Assembly: GCA_014058105.1 (NCBI GenBank)
Contig: JACGCM010001242.1
Coordinates: forward strand, 310,001 to 374,000
Length of the DNA stretch: 64,000 nt
Source: Kingdonia uniflora
Taxonomy: Eukaryota; Streptophyta; Magnoliopsida; Ranunculales; Circaeasteraceae
Direction of reading: 5' to 3'
In this document: positions 21,679-33,079 of the stretch, in pieces
Layout of the letters: every line of letters starts with the position of its first letter
Numbering within the stretch: position 1 is the stretch's first letter
Made by a program: the position numbers and the translations under genes
Notes under the pieces: generated by a model
What the model was told of the DNA's origin: nothing
The model's database searches: none
What the model saw: the letters and a program-made list of their open reading frames with translations, nothing else

Positions 21679-23440
21679 CTATCTCCAAAAATCTTTATGT
21701 ACCCCCATACATAAATACATAATCCATCTAATAATAGTTTCTATGTAGGTCTGAGAAGTGTTTTGTATCGGTGTACTCTATAGCTTAATGTTTACCATTT
21801 TGAGTAGAACATACCCAAGTCTTTTATACCAATTAGATACCTTAGATTGTACCTGATCTGAATCCAGTACCTTTGGGTTGGAACATAACTATGGCAAACC
21901 AAAAAGTTTACTGCGAATGAGTCATTGGGTATAGTTTACCCAACTTACTATAACAAAATATCTCCTAAATATGACACGAAGGCCCTAGGAGTTTTTCACC
22001 CCATTAGGATGGTGGAAGATGTCGTTGTCCACACCCAAGTGATGGATGCACAATAAATGACTTAGCACCATGTGCTGTATCCATACCGAAGTGTTAGATA
22101 ACTCTTTCGATATATATTGCTTGGTGTACGTGTATGTCACTACCAAGATGTTTTATCTACAATTCGAGATACTACTTGATTTCCTAAGGTCTTGTATTTT
22201 GAATTCCTTCCCAAGGTATTCAGCAGCTCTCGCGATCTCCTCCGGGGGTTTAACGATATCCAAATCATTTAGTATACTGTTATGATGAGTGAAGTTAATA
22301 TCTATATTCTAAGTATGAACGCATCGACAAATAAGGATATTTACAAAGTTTATGACCTTCAAATACTTAGTTAACTTACTATGTCTCATGGGCCCTGATT
22401 ACTTCAAGTAAACAATAACTTTTCTTTTTTTATTACGTACACACCTCATGTGTCGGGATTAATTGCTTTCAGAAGCTTATACCTCCCTAGTCAACTTCAT
22501 GTAGATATTCGTATCTAGTTTCTCATATAGATATGCAGTATTTATATCAGATGCATGCCTAGCTTATCCTTGATAACTTAACAGACTGATCAATACCGAA
22601 ATATTATATCGTCCATAACCGGGTAATTGGTTAAACTGTAATCGATGCCATATTTCTTAAAGATTTCCTGGGTAACTAGTCTTGCCTTGACCAAATTATC
22701 TCTAAGTTAATCGTGTTTCCGTACCTTTCCCATTTATAACTGAAAGGCTCAATTGCATCACTTCGCATTATGCTACCAAGCCGATCCCCGCTTGTATTCT
22801 AGATGCCAACTTTGGCTAATATACAACAACACATAGTTATTTATAATAAGTGGTTATGAATCCTCATCCTTGATGACGAGCACAGCAGCAAATATGAATA
22901 TCTTGTCGACAAATCTCTACTGAGCGATCCTATGCTATACTTATTACAAAATTTTAATAAATCAAGATGTCATTACTGTCATACATATGTGCTACCCTGG
23001 GTTGTCTCATAATACATCAACTGGTCGTGCAGCTACTATTGCCTCATCAATGGGTGGTTCCATACTCGATGAACCGACTATACCTTTAGTTATATTTGTC
23101 CCATATTCTGCAGCACCCTGGCTCAGAATACTTTCTTCTAATGGTGCTCTGAACTAAGCGCGAGCCTCAGATTCGTTTACGGTACTAATTACCCTAGAAC
23201 GTTCGGTTGCGGTACTAGTTCCCCAAGAACGTTATGCCGTGTAGATGTATTAGTTACAGGTACATATACTTACGGTACTTCAATAAAGTCTATGAATGTG
23301 CCTAGTAATTCATTTATGACCTATTGGAGGTTTGCAATCCATTGAACCTTATTATTACCTAACTTATGTATAGGGATCTGGATGTGACAATGATGATGTT
23401 TTCTAAGACCTCTTGGAAACATCCTCAGCATTGACTGTCA
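21679..23440 (-). pseudogene. degraded Copia RT region and integrase-RT linker
   Basis: The minus strand contains short, shifted pieces. The stretch around 22500-22620 corresponds to the part of Copia RT leading to RNase H. The stretch around 23030-23120 (SSMEPPIDEAI in minus view) looks like the Ser/Pro-rich linker between integrase and RT. No continuous frame survives, and the catalytic YVDD motif could not be located. Confidence 0.45.
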
Positions 23441-23660
23441 TATCTCCCTCAATGTTGAGAATATCGTCTCATCAAAGTGATAATTATCTACCCTGCAGTA
23501 TATACGTCGCCAGTGGGTTCCAAATATCCAGTGATAAATGTGAATTATAAGCCATATAATACTAGGCCGACATTGAGGGTCCCATCTTTATGCATTGTGG
23601 TGCGATTAGTACCTGTATAGATCATCCAAATGTTCGTCGATAGGCGACATAGGGCTCCGA
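23440..23660 (-). pseudogene. Copia integrase C-terminal fragment
   Basis: In minus view the text resembles the well conserved Copia passage encoding the end of integrase, with words matching MGPQ...YVGYD...IIRYLEPLTGD and FADCHFDE. It is shifted and interrupted. It comes immediately after the 5' leader, so gag and protease are deleted. Confidence 0.5.
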
Positions 23661-23758
23661 CCCAGTTACTAGTCACTTTTGGGAAAAAATAATTTGATGA
23701 TTTGCTATGGGGTAAACCCTAATTAGCGTTGTGTGAGTAAATGCTGGAGATCCCATTC

Positions 23759-23878
23759 TACCATGATAAAACTATGATGAAATAATAGACTTTCTTCGAA
23801 AGCAATCGTTACATGTACACTCTTTGGACACCCCAATCCAGTTAGGCTCCTAGCTTAGGCTGGACCCAACTCCTAGCA
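23759..23878 (-). repeat. shortened 5' LTR and degenerate PBS of the Copia element
   Basis: The outer 50 bp (23829-23878) match the 3' LTR. The rest is short and divergent and ends TTTATCA, directly followed in minus view by TGGTAGAATGGGATC (23763 downward). This resembles the Copia PBS TGGTATCAGAGC complementary to initiator Met-tRNA. About 130 bp of the LTR seem to be deleted. Confidence 0.6.
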
Positions 23879-23883
23879 CTTAG
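23879..23883. repeat. target-site duplication CTTAG, right copy
   Basis: Pairs with 20755-20759 and defines the exact Copia insertion. Confidence 0.92.
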
Positions 23884-24234
23884 TAAATTATAGTAATTTT
23901 TGATTTATAATTAAATTAAATTCATATTTTTCAATATCAGGTAGACAATTTTCTTAAAAATTAGATAATTTTCAAATTTAATCTGATTGCAGGGTGGCAA
24001 GTTGAAACTTTTTAAGTTTGGTCTACTACTTCATTATTAAGGAAAAATTATTCATGTTAAGCATTTGCACTTCGCGATACCTAAGTAATGTACATATTGC
24101 ATTAATAAACAATAATCTAGCAAATTCGAAAAATAACATGATTGATTCACTTCCTTTAGTATAAAAAAAGATAAATGATTACATATTAACATTTATAGAT
24201 GCAAAATAAGAGTAGATGTAGTAATATTATCTTA
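23884..24234. other. AT-rich non-coding sequence of Athila-2
   Basis: No frame or repeat family is visible. Position suggests 3' untranslated region of Athila-2 resuming after the Copia element. Confidence 0.4.
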
Positions 24235-25096
24235 AGCCTGTTTTCGGATCCGATCAAAAATGGGGTTAGTCAATTTTCTTTTTGATTTTTTTGGAAACAT
24301 AAAATCTGTTCCAATACGATTCATTTTTTTCCCAGAAAAGCAAAAAAGGATTTGAATATGAAAAAATGGGATATATCAAAAAATTTGGAATTTCAATTTT
24401 TTTGTAAATTTAGAAATTTGGGATATCTGGATAAAATAGGAAAAAAATTTGGAAAATCCAAAATTTTGCATTTTGGCAGGAAATTGTCACTGCATTAATA
24501 TCTCATAAACATATTATTAGACAAGTGTTAATAAAGGATACCATCATAGAAACTTTCGTACATAACAAATGATAACAACCTGGAAATAAATATTGTTCAA
24601 ATGATAAAGTTCACAAAATAAAATATCAACTCATAAACCTAAGTAACCTGCTTTAAGACAAAAATATTACCAAATATCTATGACATCCTCTCTTTAGAGA
24701 TAAGAGAAGAGAAATAAAAAATAACCACCCACTATAACTTCAACACAAAAGTCTAACTTCATGAAAACAACTGAATACCACCTGACCATGTTTCCCCTGA
24801 AGTAGTCAAGTTGAAACTTGAGTAGGGAGTGGAGATGTAAATTTTGTATTAAATCGGATATGTATTACTCGGAAGAATCCAATTAGATTTTATTTAGAAG
24901 AATTGGATTGGATGTTATTCGAAAGAATCATATTGGAAATTTCACAAAATCGGAATTGCAAAAGGTTATCCAATTCCGATCTTATTTTTTTTCTGGGAAA
25001 AATCAGATTTTTGGAAACGTAAAATAGGGTTCCAAAATCAACAAAATTAGATCAGATTTAGGAAAAAATTGAAAGTTTAGAAATAAGTTGCAGCCT
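24235..25096. mobile_element. possible non-autonomous TIR element (about 860 bp)
   Basis: The two ends are imperfect inverted copies. The left end has AGCCTGTTTTCGG, then TTTTTGGAAAC, GTTCCAA and TTTTTTTCCCAGAAAA (24326-24340). The right end read in reverse has AGGCTGCAACTT, TTTTGGAACC, GTTTCCAAAAATCTG and TTTTTCCCAGAAAA. No coding frame occurs. The flanks (TTA left, TAT right) are not a clean duplication. A MITE-like element is the best guess, but a decayed chance inverted repeat in AT-rich DNA is possible. Confidence 0.35.
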
Positions 25097-25414
25097 TATA
25101 CTATTTATATCAAAAGTATAAGAAGAGAGAAATAAATAGTGTGAATTCGAAGTCTAGGTCATGAAGGAACACCACATCACGTCACCCATTAGCCAACTAA
25201 CGAGGATTGCTGACCAATAGATACAGGGAAATCATTATATATTTTAAGGAAAACAAAAAAAGAAAAAAAAAAGAAAAAGAAAAGTGAAAATTTGTGAGCT
25301 TCTACATTTGAAAATTTGTAATCCATAAAGGGAAAAAGAAGTTAATCGCATAATTTTTTTTGCCATAATCATGAACTTATGGAGAATAACTAAATTTTTG
25401 CTTACTAAAAAAAT
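25097..25414. other. AT-rich non-coding spacer with A-rich run
   Basis: Holds a purine run of A and G at about 25252-25285 and no supported gene. The 63-codon minus frame here translates mostly to Phe and Val from low-complexity sequence and is rejected. Confidence 0.5.
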
Positions 25415-28400
25415 TACTACAACAAATACAGACATTCACGTCATCTAAATAACATTTTTTTTCCCAAAAAATGACATTATAGGCCGTATTTTCAGTTTTC
25501 TTCTTTAAGTTGTCTTACCTGTTCGGGTTTCTGCATCATTTTTTTAAATAGTGACGTTAATTACTACTTTCTCTATGTATAACATCATTTCTGATGACGA
25601 CGTTGACAAAAATGTCTATTACATCATTTTAAGAAATGACTTTACTAATGGCATGCTAGCATTTGCATCATTTTCTTATTAGATGACGTTGTTTGTGTAC
25701 CCATGTTTGTGTTTTTATGGCAGCAACAAAACATTTTATTTCTTACGGCTCAACGAGAGAGATTGAGATCTCCCCTTATAGCCAAATAAAGATTGTGATC
25801 TCTTCTTTAAATTTAACCCCAACTTCAACAATTTGCTTAAGGGCGCTCTGCCGATTAGATTGCCAAAGAACTTCATCTAATTGTTTCATTGCCGATTTAC
25901 ATTGTTCTCAAATTAGAGTATAATTTTAAATCAGGTACCTTAAATCCTCAATTTATTTCATTTATTCCTGCATTTCAATTCTTAGAGCTTCTAATAGACC
26001 CCTTTACTTCAATTGCAGAAGAAAAAAGTTGGGTTTCATGGTAGTAAACATGGAAATCAAAGAAGAAGATCGAAATAGACTTGAAAGGTATGATGGTTCT
26101 AGGTCTTAAAGAAGAGAGATGGGATTAGAGATAAGGGGATAAAAGCAAAATAGGGAGATTCTGATGGGATTAGATATGAGAGTAGCAGAAGCAGATGATT
26201 GACAATGTAGAGATGATGCAGGGCAATCAAGGAGTCAATGAGCATATGAACACAGTTATACAATATCATTTTTTTCTCTATCTATCTTATCAACTCATGT
26301 ACAACTAAAACCTAATTTCCAGTATGGCAATTACTTCTTCCATTGTGTTCTTGTTGCATCAATCTTATTTTCTTATAATTTTCAAGACAGCAAACTGTTT
26401 GATGAGTTGACATATTGTCTTACATTTAACGACAAATACTCAAACCATATATCTGAGATTGGCTTCCTTTGGATTGGAAGTTAATGTGTATTTGATGGGT
26501 CAAGCCCAAGTCATGATTCTCTGAATAAAGACATAGAGCGGTCTGTGGTGATGATGATATCAGGACTATGTACTCGGCGGCTGGCGTGCTTCATTAGCTC
26601 CATATTATTCGCCCAATAGACGACATTATAAGATTCTGTTAAGTTTATTGTATCGAAGTTCAAGCTAGTCTAGGAAGTTATCTTTACACTATTAAAGGAT
26701 TGATCAAGGTCTTGGGAAACATGGTACGGTTAAAGACAACGCCTGCTATCTTCCTCCTACGTTTAGGTATGTACAAGTTTTGTATTTTATATTTTCAAGT
26801 ATAAGCAAAAAAAAGAGGATTGAGTTATGTTTGTTTAGAAAAATAGTTCTAAATGATTTAACGTGGATTTACTTGTCTTACTATTTTTTAGTGTGGCTCC
26901 GTTGATTGGTTGACTGGATAACCATTATAGAAATCTTGTTCGAATGATAACGAGACATGCTTGGTTTACACGGAAATGGTTGTTGCAGAAACTATTGTAC
27001 ATCAAAAGGATAACTTGGTAAAACTTGTAATTTTCACCCATTACGCATTTAATTGAATAATATAATGCCAATATAGAAAGCATTAACTTCTTGAATTATC
27101 GACTAATATAGGGTGAATAAGGACAAAAGGTTCATGTAATTTATAATTAACATATGTAGATTGTTGGGATCACACCAAGATTAATGTACTTGAGATAGTG
27201 TTAAGGCCAAAAATACTAAGCAAGGTGAAAGGCAAAGAGGCAAGGAATTTATACAGATACACCGGATAAGATTTATGAAACACATCTGGCTTGGGTTGCT
27301 ACATTGTGTCTATACGAACTAGGAATGACTGACCATGTGATATAGCCCGAACTAAACTTTCTGGACCAAGAACATAAAATAGGCATGAGTTGTGTCTTGA
27401 TGAATAAGCTAGCCCAAAGGGTTCTTGACCTCTGTAAGTAACATCTCTTTCTCTTCAATTAAATCTATTTAGCTTCTCAATATTCTAGAGTATATTTAAA
27501 GTGTACTTTATTTATGTTGTTTCTCATTTTGCTTTACCTTTTGATAGTTAGAGATGGTAATCAGGCTTGGTTGTTTAGTAGTTGGGAAACATTGTTCTTT
27601 CGGAACTTCTGCAGCCTATTATTGGACACTTATTTTTGCAATGGGTTGGATGGCTTGTTTGTTGCTCATATGAGTCTTTGGTATGAATTTTGATCTTTTT
27701 TTTTCAATTTCTGTACTGTTATTAGATTGTTGGGTTCTCTTTATCTTTTTCTCATTTTTGTTGGATTTGGGAAAAGTTATCAAGTGTGTCATACGGTTTT
27801 ACTGTGCATATATTTTTATTTGATAAGTTTTTGAATTTTTTATTTTCTTTGTAGATGGGGTTTTTTAAGAACTCAAAGCAAAAAACTGGATATAAAGAGA
27901 CATATTTAGATATGCAATATAAGGTGCTTAGCATTTATTTCATTTAAATTTGTATAATCTAGATCTTATTTGGTGCTAAATTTTACACTTTGGATCTTTG
28001 CATGTGGGTAATTCTTGTTAAGGATTGGAAAGGGAAGTGGAAATGGCGACTGGAGCTTTTGAATTATGTTTAGGTCTTTTCTCTTGCAAAGGTTATAGCT
28101 AGAGTTCAATCCATCAGGAACTTTGAAAAAGATGTTTTGTATAGGAACTTTGTGGATCTTTAATAAAATTTGATTATTGAGAACAAATTTTGAATATTCA
28201 TTTATCAGCTTTAATGACTCAACTCATTTCTTATTGAATGCTTCCATTGTGACTCCAGATATGAGAATAGAGTGGAGAAGGAAAAGAGGGAGGGAGGGGG
28301 AAGAAGAGGGCCACGATGGGGGGTAATTGTAATTTATTTTTTTTGATTTTTATGTAACTTTCAAAGTCATTTGTTAACTGACATTAAAAGAGTCAGAATA

Positions 28401-28616
28401 CTTTTAACGTCATCTCTCAACTAACATTGAAACTCGGGTTACGTGAGTCGCAAGTATGAATCACGTCATTTTCTTGTGTCTTTGAAGTCACTTTATAAGT
28501 GACGTAAAAGAGCTGAAGTATCCACGTCATCACTTTCTAGGTCATTAGGATAAATGATCTCGAATGTCTATTACGTCACTAAAAAAATGACATTAAAACC
28601 ATAACTTATTTTAGTG
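25415..28616. mobile_element. CACTA-like DNA transposon, non-autonomous (3.2 kb)
   Basis: The right end reads TTTTAGTG in plus view, i.e. CACTAAAAT inward, the CACTA terminus. The left end TACTACAACAAATA is a one-base variant of CACTACAA. Both ends are dense in short subterminal motifs around ACGTCA, GACGTT and TGACATT (25437-25690 and 28378-28605), the usual CACTA architecture. The interior (25700-28360) shows no transposase I can recognise. No clean 3-bp target duplication is seen (AAT left, CTG right). It lies in the Athila-2 3' region. Confidence 0.65.
25700..28360. other. interior of the CACTA-like element, nothing recognised
   Basis: Short open frames only (76 codons at 25693-25923, 61 and 60 codons on the minus strand), with no family motif. 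A purine-rich run of AGGGAGGGAGGGGGAAG lies near 28288. The interior could be captured host sequence or eroded transposase. The sequence alone does not decide. Confidence 0.4.
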
Positions 28617-29011
28617 CTGATACTATATTCTCACTCACTAAAATTTTATACATGTTGACTTCTTTTTGATATTGGAGCAGTATATCTTACTTTTAGGCTT
28701 TAACCTTGTAATATGTTAAACATTATTAAGATTGAGAATTTCTCTTTTCTAAAGAAAATTTTTGACTGAGTTTTGAGGAATATAAGTTTTTTATGACACT
28801 AAAAGAAATTTAAATATTGGAATTTACTTAGTTAGAATTTAGTGGGTAAATTCACTGCAAACCCTCATGAGACTACAACTTGTCCACCAAGTACACTTGG
28901 GGGTTTAAAGACTTGTTGCATAAGCTAAATACAACCGAGTAACCCGCCAAAGTGGCTATCTTTATATATGTTTTGCTCGAGGACCAACAAAAATATAAGT
29001 TTGGGGGTATT
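28617..29011 (+). other. 3' end of Athila-2 internal region with polypurine tract
   Basis: Non-coding. AAGTTTGGGGGTATT (28997-29011), preceded by GCTCGAGGACCAACAA, is the Athila-type polypurine tract and directly precedes the 3' LTR. Confidence 0.8.
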
Positions 29012-29958
29012 TTATAGGCATTGAAAAATGACTAAATTTCCCCTAAAATAATAATGAGTTAACCCTTATTGTTTATTAATTAGATATGTTTTCCATTATT
29101 ACATGGAATACAATGATATTCAGTTGTATTGCAAAATTTAGTATATTATACATGAATTTTGATTTTTGATGACATTATGAAAAATAGTAAGAAATAGTTC
29201 ATTTAAAGCAACCTTCGACGTGTTTTGTTGAAAATGATTTGAGATGGGACTGGTGCCATAAATATGCATAGCCGAGAATAGTTACCAAAAATGACACTTT
29301 GTTGTTTTTGTTGAATTTGATTTGAGGTGGATCATGGATGACATCATACATAGTTGAGAATAGCTCTACAAATATGTGAATTATGTATTTGGTTGCAAAT
29401 GTTGATTTTAAGAGTTTGATTTGTAGACTTATAAAATCTTTCATACAATATTAATAAATAGTGTTAGTTTTATGAGTTGCATATATATAAAAGGAGAGCT
29501 CTCATTTGGTGAAAAATATAACCTTTTGGCTCTGATCAAATAATAAAAGTTTTTCTTTCTTTATTTATAATTGGTATTCTGATAATTAGATTATGTTTTT
29601 CAGACCATAAGCGATTAATCACCCTTAGCTAAGGCTAAAAGGGAGCCCCATGATTAGAGCAACATCTATATGTAGTTTATAGAGTTATAATTGCTAGTTT
29701 CTTCTTACTCTAGGTTAATGAATTAAACAGTTAATTTAATTAGTACTTGACCATGTACTAACCTAATTAGCTGTATAATTTTACATACGGTGTATAATCT
29801 TAACTGTATAGTTACACTATTAGATGCATTTGTGGAAGAAGAGCCTAAAGTTAGCTAAATCAAGTAGACCAAGGATGATTTGGCAACACCTAGGTAGGAT
29901 TTTTCACATGTTATTAGTGAATATTTTTGGTATCAATTTATATACCTTGTTAGAGGAT
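29012..29958 (+). repeat. 3' LTR of Athila-2, truncated
   Basis: Aligns with the 5' LTR from its first base (TTATAGGCATTG against TGATAAGAATTG) to TTGTTAGAGGAT, then stops. The missing distal part equals 15832-16064 of the 5' copy. A T-rich tract (29959-29975) starts at the break, consistent with the poly(A) end of a minus-strand LINE. Confidence 0.88.
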
Positions 29959-30161
29959 TTGTTTTTGCTTTTGCAAAAATTTAGTAAGATATATCTAAAA
30001 ATAGATTTATATGATGAGGGAAAGCCATCCATTCCATTCCCTAGTACATGACACTAGGAAAAATGCATATGTGGCAATCTACAAAAATAAAGAAATACAG
30101 AAGTAAATAAGCCATGAACTCGCATGCATCATTGCTTGTCATTCAAGCGAGCTCAGTGTTG

Positions 30162-30304
30162 TTCGAACGCCAGAAGCGTATCTCGTTTGTACGACCTCCA
30201 ATATCGTTCGAACGGAAATATGAAAAACCTTTGAAATGTTTTCTTACTCGACAAGTTGAAATTTTTTCTATTTCATTCGAACGACCTTCTATCTTATTCG
30301 AACG
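30162..30304. repeat. four copies of the palindrome TTCGAACG
   Basis: TTCGAACG occurs at 30162, 30207, 30276 and 30297, with partly shared flanks (ACGACCTNCNATNTT). A decayed copy (TTTGTACGACC) occurs at about 30186. Spacing is irregular (45, 69, 21 bp). It lies in the LINE 3' region or its junction. Confidence 0.6.
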
Positions 30305-30309
30305 AATTT

Positions 30310-30800
30310 CCTAATTCTATTGTACTACATACAATGATCTTCAATTTTCTTTAGATATTCTAATTTGCCATTTGTCCATTCTTCTATCGGTTGGTTTAGG
30401 TCTGAGCCTCTTTATGCTAGATGATCTGCCAAAAAGTTGCATTCCCTCAACACACGGTTAACTGGATATTTAGAATAAGAGGAGCAATAAGGTTTCAAGT
30501 AGTTCTGAGTGCCCATGGGATTCTATCCTTGGTGAAGGCTTTAATAGTTGCAGCTGAGTATGAAACAACCCACAAATTCTTTTACCCTTTTATGACAGCT
30601 CTGGGAATGCCTTGAATAATTGTCGTGATCACAGGAATAAAGTTCGTAGTGTGACCAATGGATTATCTATATGTACCCAAAACTTCACCGGCACTATTTT
30701 TGTAGATAATACCTATACCAGCTTCTCCTGGATTGCCGAGAGCTGAACCATCATAATAGATTTTTACTTCGTTTGTTGTTGGATGCCCCCATCTGCAGTT
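30310..30800 (-). pseudogene. RNase H domain of the LINE
   Basis: Minus view from about 30792: EVKIYYDGSALGNPGEAGIG with the DGS active-site Asp. Later LWVVSYSAATIKAF has Tyr where the second catalytic Asp (SDS) is expected. Several stops follow. In plant L1 elements this domain is C-terminal to RT. Confidence 0.7.
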
Positions 30801-30989
30801 CTCTATGTTGCTGCCTTATCTTGGTTTGCAATGAACATTTAGCGCCTTTATGATCTGTAGGTCCTAAACGGTGTTGTGCTTATGATATTTAAAGGGGTGA
30901 GCCACATCAGAAATGTCTGTAAGGATATTCTGCGTTATTGTCTGATGAAGAAGCTTGATTCCCTAACATTGCCATTTATTCCTTGCTTT

Positions 30990-31190
30990 CTAGATGTTAT
31001 TGTAGATGGAGAAAACCATGGTCAACCAGAGATCCTTAATGTAGGAGCTAGGCGCATTTTTTCTTTCTAATATGGTTCTCCAGTTGTTTGTTGGTGTAAT
31101 AGGATCGTAAGAAAAACATTTTGTAGCTCTCTGCCTGAGAGTGGCTAGAAATGGACAATACAAAAGAGTATGCTTCTCCGTTTCCATGGC
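30990..31190 (-). pseudogene. zinc-binding region (zf-RVT type) of the LINE
   Basis: The 65-codon open frame begins METEKHTLLYCPFLATLRQRA, matching the conserved ETxEHLxxxCPF pattern of the domain found between RT and RNase H in plant LINEs. The His is kept as KH. The upstream Cys part lies in 31200-31300 in another frame. Confidence 0.65.
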
Positions 31191-31499
31191 GTTGTGATAC
31201 TGGTAACAAATCGAAACTGGAGAGATACCTTTTTCATTATGGTATTATCCATAGAAAGTAGATGGTTGAACAGACGCCATGCAAAGCCTTCCAGTCGAGG
31301 GTGAACTGCTTGATTCCAAACATATCGCCACTACCATGCCGTAGGTTCTCTTTTACACAGAGTTTCAAATGCATTCTTGGTTGAGAATGCGCCTTGTAAA
31401 TCTGGTTTCCATATCATATTGTCCTAGTTATTAGGATTGCACTGGGTTTGTTGTAAATTGATTCCCAATGCCAGAAGGCGGGGTAGTATGTCACTAGGG

Positions 31500-32700
31500 A
31501 TGTTTCATCCTTATGGGTTGTTAAAGTCGTTAAGCCTTGCTTTGTAGTTTTTCCACAAATGTCTAGGCATTTCTATATATTCCATGATAGGGATATCTAT
31601 AGCCCATGTCTTTTGTTCCCAGTTTGAAGACCTAGTGAAGTTTGCAAAGCATTGCGTTGTTCACTTCCCCCAGGCTTCGGACACCGTGTCCCCCTTCCTT
31701 AATCGGTTTGCATACCTTATCCCATTTCAATGTCATTCCTTTCCTTTTTGTAGGATCCCCAATCCAAATATTGTTTCTAAGGATGTTATCTCCCTCTTTA
31801 ATAAGGGATCGAGGCCACTTGTAGACTGCCATATTATATATGGGTATGCTGCTCAGGATAGAATTTGTAAGTGTAACCTGTCCCTGGAAATAGATCATGC
31901 TACCAGACCAGCAATTAATACTTTTTCTAATTTTTTATATCAGAGAAAATATGGCTTGCTTTGTGACCCTCCCATATATGAGTGGAATTCCCAAGTAAGT
32001 CACAGGAAATTTGACTTCCTTGAATCCAAAGATTTCTCAGACACATTTTCTACGGGTGAGAGGAATACTGCTCACAAAAATCTTGCTTTTGGCCACACTT
32101 ATCTCTTGCCTAGGCACTATCTGATAGTCTGTTAGGATGTTCTTGAGCTGCTGCAGGCATCTGGTTTTCCCATTCAAAAAAGGAAATATATCATCTACAA
32201 AAAATAGGTGAGTGGGTCCATGTGTAAGCTTTGTTGATGTCATGGTTTATATTCTGCCTTGATATTTGGCCTTGCGGAGGTTAATGCTAAGTATGTCTTC
32301 CGTAATTACACAGAAGAGAGAGGGTCCCCCTGCTTGAGACCTCTAGATATCCAAAACAATCCTGATGGGGTGCCATTAAAAAGGATGGAGACCATACTGC
32401 TGCTGATAGTCATTTGTATCCAAGAACAAAATATCAGAGCAAACTCAAAAGCGCTTAAGGATGTAAGGAGGTATGTCCAACTCATAGTGTCATATGCTTG
32501 ACTGATGTCTAACTTGAGTGCCACATTATCGTGCTTTTCTTAATTTGCATCTTATTCACCATTTTAGAGGCCATGCAGATATTTTTATGAATTTTTCTAT
32601 TCATGATAAAGGCACTCTGATCTTTTATAGCACATATGTCAGTAATTGAGGATAACCGAGTAGCCATGATTTTTGTAATAACTTTAAAAATAAAGTTACT
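31500..32700 (-). pseudogene. reverse transcriptase of the LINE
   Basis: Three minus-strand blocks carry RT motifs in the right order. Block 32524-32306 reads ALKLDISQAYDTMSWTYL and ISRGLKQGDPLSSV. Block 32243-32037 reads THLFFVDDIFPFLNG, with the catalytic DD at 32190-32201 intact. Block 31898-31632 reads VTLTNSILSSIPIYNMAVY and TLKWDKVCKPIKEGGHGVR. The blocks are out of frame with each other. The long plus-strand frame across 31584-32135 is the shadow of these. Confidence 0.85.
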
Positions 32701-33079
32701 AAGACAGATCAGTCTGTAATGTTGAATTGAGGACAGGTTATAGGGATCAGTACAATGGTGCTAAATTTAAAGGTCATAGGAATGAAACCATCCTGAAAGA
32801 AAGAGGATATCCCAACGTAAACATCAGAACACAGTATCTCTCAAAATGTTTTGTAGAAATTTCTAGAGAATCTATCTGGGTCGGGGGTGTTGTTTCTATC
32901 CGTAGAGAATATCGCATCTCTTATCTTGTCATTAGTTGGGCAGATAGTAAGATTAGTGCTTACTGCGTCGGTTACTTCCTTTGGGAGCTGATCAAAGAGT
33001 GTTGGGCGTTGCTGCCTCTTTGTTGCTTTGACCTTGGCGGTGTAATATTTGATGATATGTTCCCTTATGAGAGGTTGGC

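Larger units (their letters stand above)
20760..23878 (-). mobile_element. Copia retrotransposon, internally deleted (3119 bp)
   Basis: Bounded by TG...CA and a perfect CTTAG duplication. The minus strand encodes integrase C-terminus, a degraded RT region and RNase H in Copia order. Full plant Copia elements are about 5 kb. Here gag, protease and most of integrase are missing and the 5' LTR is shorter than the 3' LTR. It sits in the 3' region of Athila-2. Confidence 0.9.
14869..29958 (+). mobile_element. Athila-like Ty3/Gypsy element, Athila-2, carrying nested insertions
   Basis: A pair of related LTRs (14869-16064 and 29012-29958) in the same orientation bounds the element, with a PBS after the first and a polypurine tract before the second. 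Between them are a 1.3-kb leader, gag, protease, a deletion of RT and integrase, and a long 3' untranslated region. The 3' region carries a Copia insertion, a possible TIR element and a CACTA-like element. The last 235 bp or so of the 3' LTR is missing at a LINE junction. The total span is about 15 kb, of which at least 6.3 kb is inserted DNA. Confidence 0.85.

Noticed and set aside
23884..24234. Possible Copia flank sequence or second LTR
   Set aside because: The CTTAG duplication fixes the Copia edge at 23878. The sequence beyond has no LTR match.
25244..25435. Minus-strand frame that looks like a membrane protein
   Set aside because: The hydrophobic stretch comes from an A-rich low-complexity tract. 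There are no other coding features.
31584..32135. Plus-strand open frame of 183 codons
   Set aside because: It is the complement of the LINE reverse transcriptase, whose motifs (FVDD, KWDKVCKP) are on the minus strand.
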